NCBI GenBank assembly: GCA_002633005.1
Contig: NMRA01000301.1
Location: 126,001 to 190,000 of the forward strand
Length of the DNA: 64,000 bases
DNA from: Phoronis australis
Lineage: Eukaryota; Phoronida; Phoronidae
Direction of reading: 5' to 3'
The translations under genes were made by a program, and so were the position numbers. Of the stretch, positions 58,876 through 64,000 are shown in pieces. The notes below the pieces were generated by a model, which saw only the letters and a program-made list of their open reading frames with translations, was not told where the DNA came from and ran no database searches. Numbering within the stretch: position 1 is the stretch's first letter; each line of letters begins with the position of its first letter.

Positions 58876-60312
58876 AGGAGAATGCCACCCGATTTAATTA
58901 GTCTTTTTTACCGTCTTAATCGGTCTATATCCACGCCGCCTCTTACATGATCGACCTCACCTTGCTGAAAGGTGTCGCGTTAACCTGTGAGGAAGGTGAG
59001 AAACGACGCAGCGACGTCAGTGGTTCCTTGGAGAGTGAATGCCGCTATATTGCGGTGCATTGTTCCCGTTTGTCCGAACTATGAAGCTGCGAAGAAAGCG
59101 GGTGTATCGTTTTTTCGACTTCCGCGAGAGCCCGAAATGCTTAGGCAGTGGCTCGCGTAGTTAAGAATGAAAGGTACACTGTTAATAGCAAGTATGAGGC
59201 CGTGAAACATCTCCGTGTCTGTCGCCGGCATTTTGTCGACATTGATTTTTCTGACGAATTCCGGCTTACCAAGGAACTATCCATACGTTCCGTTGCCTGT
59301 GCATGTTCACGGCGTCTCTCTAGTATTTCGTGATCAGTGTATCCCAATTTGTAATGCCTTTGCAGTATTCGTGAGTGCAAATGTTGAGAAGCCAGCAATG
59401 ATTAAACCACTGCGTTACCGGCTTTTGATGTCGGCAATCAAGGTAATTGACCGAGCACCGAGGCCGTGTGAGCGCATGCTAATTCAGTTTTGCTGACAGA
59501 AAGCTGTTATGAAACAATTACTCGATTTTATATGCTATGGTCACATGTTAGGGTAATCTTTACTTAGAAATACAAATACATTATTCAAATCATTGTTACT
59601 GTACAACCTTTGCCCTGACGGTCTATGGAAGGGGAACCCGACTTCGCAGCCTCCGACAAGTACGTAGATTTTCAGTTTTGTGGCTAATTCACATGAATAA
59701 TTACGGGCAAATTATTTCTTTGGCTCACTATTATAGTCTTTTCGTGACTAGAGGTTTAGTTTCCAATTCAAGCCGGTTTATGTTCGTGCCAGTCCCGGCG
59801 GCCGCGACGGGCCTGGATCGGGTTCTGATCGGCCGGGATAACAAGCGTTTTGTGTGTTTAGAACTAAAAAAATCACAAGTCTAAACAGCACAGATCTAAG
59901 TTCTCCTGTCTGTAGGCCCTATTTCACGGAAGAATACTTCCAATTTATCTCCGAACAGACCCCAAACTGCCGAACTTTGTAGGCTACGATGTGTTCAAAT
60001 ACCAGTAAATCCGTAACGGCGAACTAAAACAACACGTTTTTATAAGAATTCGGTGTATTTCTAAGGGTTTTACATCGAAATTTGATGATTTATTGGTGTT
60101 AAACGATGAATTCAAGCGACAAGCTGACATCAGTAACCCGTGTTGTGAACTGCTGAATAGACTGCGTGTGAAACCAATGACGTCATTGGATAATTTCAAC
60201 ACCTCCGTCTGCCGTCAGGTGTCAGGTAACGCAACCGAACATGCCGTTATCGAGTAGAACTACTCGATATAAATTGATACAAATTAGGTTGTTTTTTGGG
60301 TGGCATTGTCCT
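58876..60312. mobile_element. Kolobok-type DNA transposon, TTAA target sites, THAP remnant
   Basis: A 1437 bp segment bounded by inverted repeats AGGAGAATGCCACCC (58876) and GGGTGGCATTGTCCT (ending 60312), which match at 14 of 15 positions. TTAA lies immediately outside both ends (58872-58875 and 60313-60316). It contains a THAP zinc-finger coding region. THAP plus TTAA duplication is the combination known for Kolobok transposases. The catalytic part is missing, so the copy is an internally deleted, non-autonomous remnant. Confidence 0.8.
59035..59333 (+). pseudogene. THAP zinc-finger domain, frameshifted
   Basis: The first frame encodes NAAILRCIVPVCPNYEAAKK, then GVSFFRLPREPEMLRQW, then stops at TAG 59158. 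The next frame carries on ARVVKNERYTVNSKYEAVKH and LRVCRRHFVDIDF. Together the two frames show the THAP pattern C-x4-C...FFRLP...W...C-x2-H-F. A one-base shift near 59147-59157 breaks the domain. No start ATG is in frame upstream. Confidence 0.82.
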
Positions 60313-60356
60313 TTAAGGTTTTATTGTTTATAGAGCTTTACAGATATAATTCAATG

Positions 60357-60859
60357 GGAAAACACTGTTCCTATTCGACGAGTGGACATCTTCAGACACC
60401 ATCAAACTGTACTCTGATGCCGCGGGCTCCAACGGGGGTTTTGCTGCGACATTGGGGGCCTCCTGGTTTGCCTGCCCGTGGCTCGAGCACCTGCAACGCC
60501 ATCACATCACCTTCAAGGAACTCCTTCCGATTGTCATAGCGCTAGAACTGTGGGGTTCAAAGCTCGCCAACCACAAGATCCTCTTCCTGTGCGACAACCG
60601 TGCTGTCGTTGACATTATCAACAAGACATCCTCCCGCCACGCCCCCATTATGTCTCTTGTCCGTCGTCTGGTCATCTCCGCTCTTACCTTTAATGTTCAT
60701 TTTCGGGCAAAACATATCCCCGGCTACACTAACATCATTGCTGATGCACTTTCTCGTTTCAACTTTCAGGTCGCCTTTTCCCAGGGTTATTGGCTCAGCC
60801 CTCATCCGACACCGATCCCACAGCACCTCCTGACAGAGTGACCAGACTGCTCCGGGCTT
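60357..60859 (+). pseudogene. DIRS-type retrotransposon RNase H fragment
   Basis: The open frame to TGA 60841 encodes LYSDAAGSNGGFAATLGASW, HHITFKELLPIVIALELWG, ILFLCDNRAVVDIINK and HIPGYTNIIADALSRF. The D...E...D...D set of the RNase H active site is present, with the wording typical of DIRS-group pol (FKELLPIV, CDN..VV, ADALSR). A second frame starts to overlap its end (PPDRVTRLLRA), as the tyrosine recombinase ORF does in DIRS elements, but the assembly gap cuts it off. The reverse transcriptase part is absent: the fragment starts about 45 bases after the Kolobok end. Confidence 0.82.
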
Positions 60860-61301
60860 NNNNNNNNNNNNNNNNNNNNNNNNNNNNNNNNNNNNNNNNN
60901 NNNNNNNNNNNNNNNNNNNNNNNNNNNNNNNNNNNNNNNNNNNNNNNNNNNNNNNNNNNNNNNNNNNNNNNNNNNNNNNNNNNNNNNNNNNNNNNNNNNN
61001 NNNNNNNNNNNNNNNNNNNNNNNNNNNNNNNNNNNNNNNNNNNNNNNNNNNNNNNNNNNNNNNNNNNNNNNNNNNNNNNNNNNNNNNNNNNNNNNNNNNN
61101 NNNNNNNNNNNNNNNNNNNNNNNNNNNNNNNNNNNNNNNNNNNNNNNNNNNNNNNNNNNNNNNNNNNNNNNNNNNNNNNNNNNNNNNNNNNNNNNNNNNN
61201 NNNNNNNNNNNNNNNNNNNNNNNNNNNNNNNNNNNNNNNNNNNNNNNNNNNNNNNNNNNNNNNNNNNNNNNNNNNNNNNNNNNNNNNNNNNNNNNNNNNN
61301 N
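60860..61301. other. Assembly gap (442 N)
   Basis: A run of N interrupts the DIRS-type element. The true length is unknown. Confidence 1.
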
Positions 61302-62310
61302 AGTCCTTAGGGTTTATTTTGCATTACTCATCTCTATTTATAGCCTCTAGGGCCTACTTTTGTATTCATACGTTTCTCTACGCGACTCCTGATTGGTCGC
61401 CCATATTTCCTTTGTTCTGTTCAACGTGGTCTCTCATTCAGCCACCTACCTCGTCATCTACAAGACCTACGTTCGTTCTCTTCATTTTTTCCCCACCCCC
61501 CCATCCCGGGTGTCGGTTCCACTTTCTCTTTCCTCGTATACATTTCCTGTTAGGTTTTTTCAAGTTTTGTTTTCATGTTCTGTACTTTTCCTTTAAGCCC
61601 TTCAGGCAGTTCTTTTGTTTTGTTCCCTCTTGCAGGGCTATTCATTGTACACGCCAGTGGGCGTTTTTTGCATGCCCATCTTGCAGAGTCTTAGTTAGTT
61701 TTATCTATTACGTCATAATAAATGACAATATTCTCAATCCTCCTCTTGTTTTACTCTGCAACATAGCTCGTGGCGTACCCCGGGAAAAATAGATTACGAT
61801 AAATAATCTAAACTGTGGCAACTATATAATGAAAAATGATTTTTTCAATCCTCTTAGTAAAGTTTCCAAAATTCCACCAGGGAGCGGGACTTAATGTTTT
61901 CAAGCGAATGGATTTTTAACATTGGGTGTGACGTCACCCCAAGACATGGGTCCTTTATGTTGTGCTCGACTATATCCTGATTAACATTGACGACTGTGTA
62001 ATCCTATTATACTCTTGGTCACCTATGCATTAAAATTAGAAGTCCGAGTCAGAATTCGAAATCTCAAATTTTTACTTGAGTTTATATACCTGTATTTCAA
62101 ATTTAGGAGTGGTCAAGAATGAATTTCGATTATTTAATGGTTTGCGTAATCTGTAACATGTTGAAACACGCAATAATTATTTGAGTTCGTATAAATCCAG
62201 AACGTTTAATGCCAAATCTAATTTCGAGTTCGATGCCGAGGAGATCCCGGGCCCTGGTCAGATCATTGGATTGGAGGTTGCGAAAGAGATTTTCACGCTC
62301 TGCGCATAGG
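61302..62310. other. Pyrimidine-rich then AT-rich DNA, no recognised gene
   Basis: 61.38-61.70 kb is rich in T and C and could be the non-coding end of the DIRS-type element beyond the gap. The long open frame there has no motif. Nothing was recognised to 62.31 kb. Confidence 0.5.
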
Positions 62311-62324
62311 GGTCAGTGATTATT

Positions 62325-62566
62325 ATGGGAGGCTCTGGGGGGTCGAAGGAGCCCCCCAATTTGGCGAAATGGCAAAAAGGTCTACATCAGAGGAACAAAA
62401 ACTCCTAGAAAACGAGGCAAAAATCCACTACAAAGATGCAGACGCACACTTTACAGTTTTGTAGGTACTACCCTTTTTTAGTCCTGTCGATATTTTGTCG
62501 GCAAAAGGTCCACATCGACAGAAATTCGAGCCCCCCCCCCCACATTGAAGACTGGGTGCGCGCATG
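62325..62566 (-). mobile_element. MITE copy (34545 family), left terminal repeat lost
   Basis: Read on the minus strand it starts CATGCGCGCACCCAG and shares GGGGGGCTC, AAATCCACTACAAAGATG-like and GGTCCACATCGACA blocks with the other copies. ATTATT flanks both sides (62319-62324 and 62567-62572), compatible with the 5 bp duplication. Confidence 0.7.
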
Positions 62567-62686
62567 ATTATTAGCACATTCTTAGATTGACTTCTGTGTA
62601 CACGGTGGGATTTGAACCAGTCAGAATCTCTCTGGGGTTACTAAACCCCAAAGAACATTTACACGCTCATCCCATCTTCAATTCAA

Positions 62687-62835
62687 GGGGGGTCAACAAT
62701 TGGTCGGGCTTCAAAACCACTTGCCCAGACATCAAAACAAGCTGTTTGGACAGCAAAACCCAATGGCTTGTGTTCGTACTTGGTGTTCGGACCTCGAAAC
62801 GGGTTGACCCGTAGCTCAAAACCAGATGACCGTAC
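62687..62835 (+). repeat. CAAAACCA quasi-periodic repeat, copy 4
   Basis: GGGGGGTCAACAATTGGTCG, CTTCAAAACCACTTGCCCAG, ACAGCAAAACCCAATGGCTT and TAGCTCAAAACCAGATGACC, matching copy 3 read on the minus strand almost step for step. Confidence 0.75.
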
Positions 62836-62986
62836 CCACACAAATGGTTGGCTACAGACTTACACATTAAGAGGAATGAGGAATATACATATGTATTGCT
62901 TCACAAATTTCAATAAACTTTAAGACATTTGGTTTTTGCCATATTTCACGGTCGTCTTGGCATCGTAATGCAATTAATGAGATCAG

Positions 62987-63196
62987 TTAAAGTGAAGACA
63001 AAATGCTCAAAAAAGTGAACAGTTCCTTTGGGAATATGTAGTGGCCCTGAAAAGGGCCTTGGGGTTTCGTTCTTGCCATATTTATAGCATGCACGATGGC
63101 ACACTTTAATGACCGATACAATCGAAGACCTTGATCATTCAGATGCACTTGGTCACGATGAGCTTGCGATTGTTCCGAAATCGCCGATGAAACCAA
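62987..63196 (-). pseudogene. Possible SGNH-hydrolase-like C-terminal fragment
   Basis: The minus frame encodes HRDQVHLNDQGLRLYRSLKC followed by AIVHAINMARTK. D-x-x-H-L-N...G...LY-x-S resembles the last block (Asp/His) of SGNH hydrolases as found in repetitive metazoan ORFs. No Ser block or other part is seen nearby, so it is at most a remnant. Confidence 0.3.
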
Positions 63197-63199
63197 AAC

Positions 63200-64000
63200 A
63201 TTACATTGGGAGAATGTTCGAATGTCTCTCGCAGCAAAGTATTCAATTAATCTGCTTTCTTGTCGTGTCCTGCCAGGTTTTACCTGTGCAGGACAGAAAA
63301 CACAAGAATGGTAGACACTTGATTACACTTGCTGCAAATGCTTGGTTACGCCCTTCTTACATTTCTCCGTAAGAACTTCAATGTACCACACACAATGTAC
63401 ATCGCAACTGCTAATCGCGCAACTGAGCCGACATTTTATATGAACTTGAAAAGATCCTCAGGCCCAGTCTGGGCTAGTGACTAAATGAAAAAATAAAAAG
63501 CAGTGACTTACATCATTTTACAACTGGATGTTCCCGCTATGTCGCTGGCTAAGATACGAAAATTGAATTATGACAACATTTCTTTGTGGTAACGCTGCCA
63601 ACAGGAACCTCGAAATCTTGAGTGGCGATCTTGTTTCAGAGTGAATCCTAACATACCTTATTCGAAAATGTTTATACGTTACTCAAACCTCTGGGAAATA
63701 GGAATACATGGGATTAAACCAAACAATTTTACATATTAGTTTTTAGCCAGCTAAAGAGGTTATGCAGACTGAAAATCTTCTGTCACCGCCATCCAATTTT
63801 TTACTCTTGCTAGTTTGATGATAGCCCCTCCCAATTAGCAAAATCGAAAACTTTGTATGAAAAGTGCTATAAAGATAAGATAAACTTTATCATGCTCCTT
63901 TCAAAAGAATAAGTGAAGTGCTAAGAAGGAATTTTACATACAGGTAGTTTGATGCCTGCATTAAGCGCAGCGTCAAGATAGGTAGGGTATAAGTATCTAA
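63200..64000. other. No recognised gene at the right end
   Basis: AT-rich DNA. The open frame at 63109-63372 overlaps the fragment above on the other strand and has no motif of its own. Confidence 0.5.

Noticed and set aside
60790-61350. 186-residue open frame
   Set aside because: Most of it is the N gap. Only the first part before 60859 can be read, and it overlaps the RNase H frame.
61319-61792. 157-residue open frame after the gap
   Set aside because: Phe- and Ser-rich translation of a pyrimidine-rich stretch with no motif; probably non-coding element sequence.

Overview
The window is animal nuclear DNA from a draft assembly. It is intron-rich and AT-rich, has no bacterial gene layout, and contains GT-AG exons, microsatellites, many transposable-element remnants, one isolated N and one 442-base N gap. 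The protein architecture, the mix of elements (Kolobok, hAT, DIRS, Gmr1-like Gypsy, non-LTR) and the frequent word TACATGTA suggest a marine invertebrate. A deuterostome such as a hemichordate or lancelet is plausible, but this is an inference and other invertebrates are not excluded.

The main content is one large minus-strand gene from 57957 to 9682, assembled here from 18 exons. All phases match and the summed coding length is 2436 nt, or 811 codons plus a stop. It encodes a secreted zinc metalloprotease of the astacin (M12A) family: signal peptide, propeptide, astacin catalytic domain, EGF-like domain, CUB domain and two MAM domains, with the stop one residue after the last MAM cysteine. 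The catalytic motif HEIGHTIGFFHE and the Met-turn SNMHYG are intact, so the gene looks functional. The protease would be activated by propeptide removal outside the cell, and the EGF, CUB and MAM modules would bind partners or drive oligomerisation.

Layout: 1-9560 lies downstream of that gene. It holds degenerate tandem repeats, MITE copies and two weak small-gene candidates, at 3294-3950 (minus) and 5717-6878 (plus). From 9682 to 57957 everything outside the exons is intron, carrying a Gmr1-like Gypsy pseudo-element (about 19.7-21.4 kb), a non-LTR reverse transcriptase pseudogene (27.9-29.2 kb), two non-LTR 3' tails (44.0-45.1 and 52.0-52.4 kb), a hAT transposase pseudogene (46.9-47.9 kb), a composite repeat with tRNA-like modules (15.5-17.2 and 42.6-43.1 kb), foldback hairpins and MITEs. 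A perfect 19 x 23 bp minisatellite (24928-25364) runs into a MAM exon so that the splice donor lies inside its last unit. From 58 kb to the right end there is a TTAA-flanked Kolobok-type element with a frameshifted THAP domain (58876-60312). A DIRS-type RNase H fragment lies against it and runs into the assembly gap, followed by AT-rich DNA with more repeats.

Exons were read by eye from splice signals, phase continuity and family motifs. No alignment, RNA evidence or database search was available.
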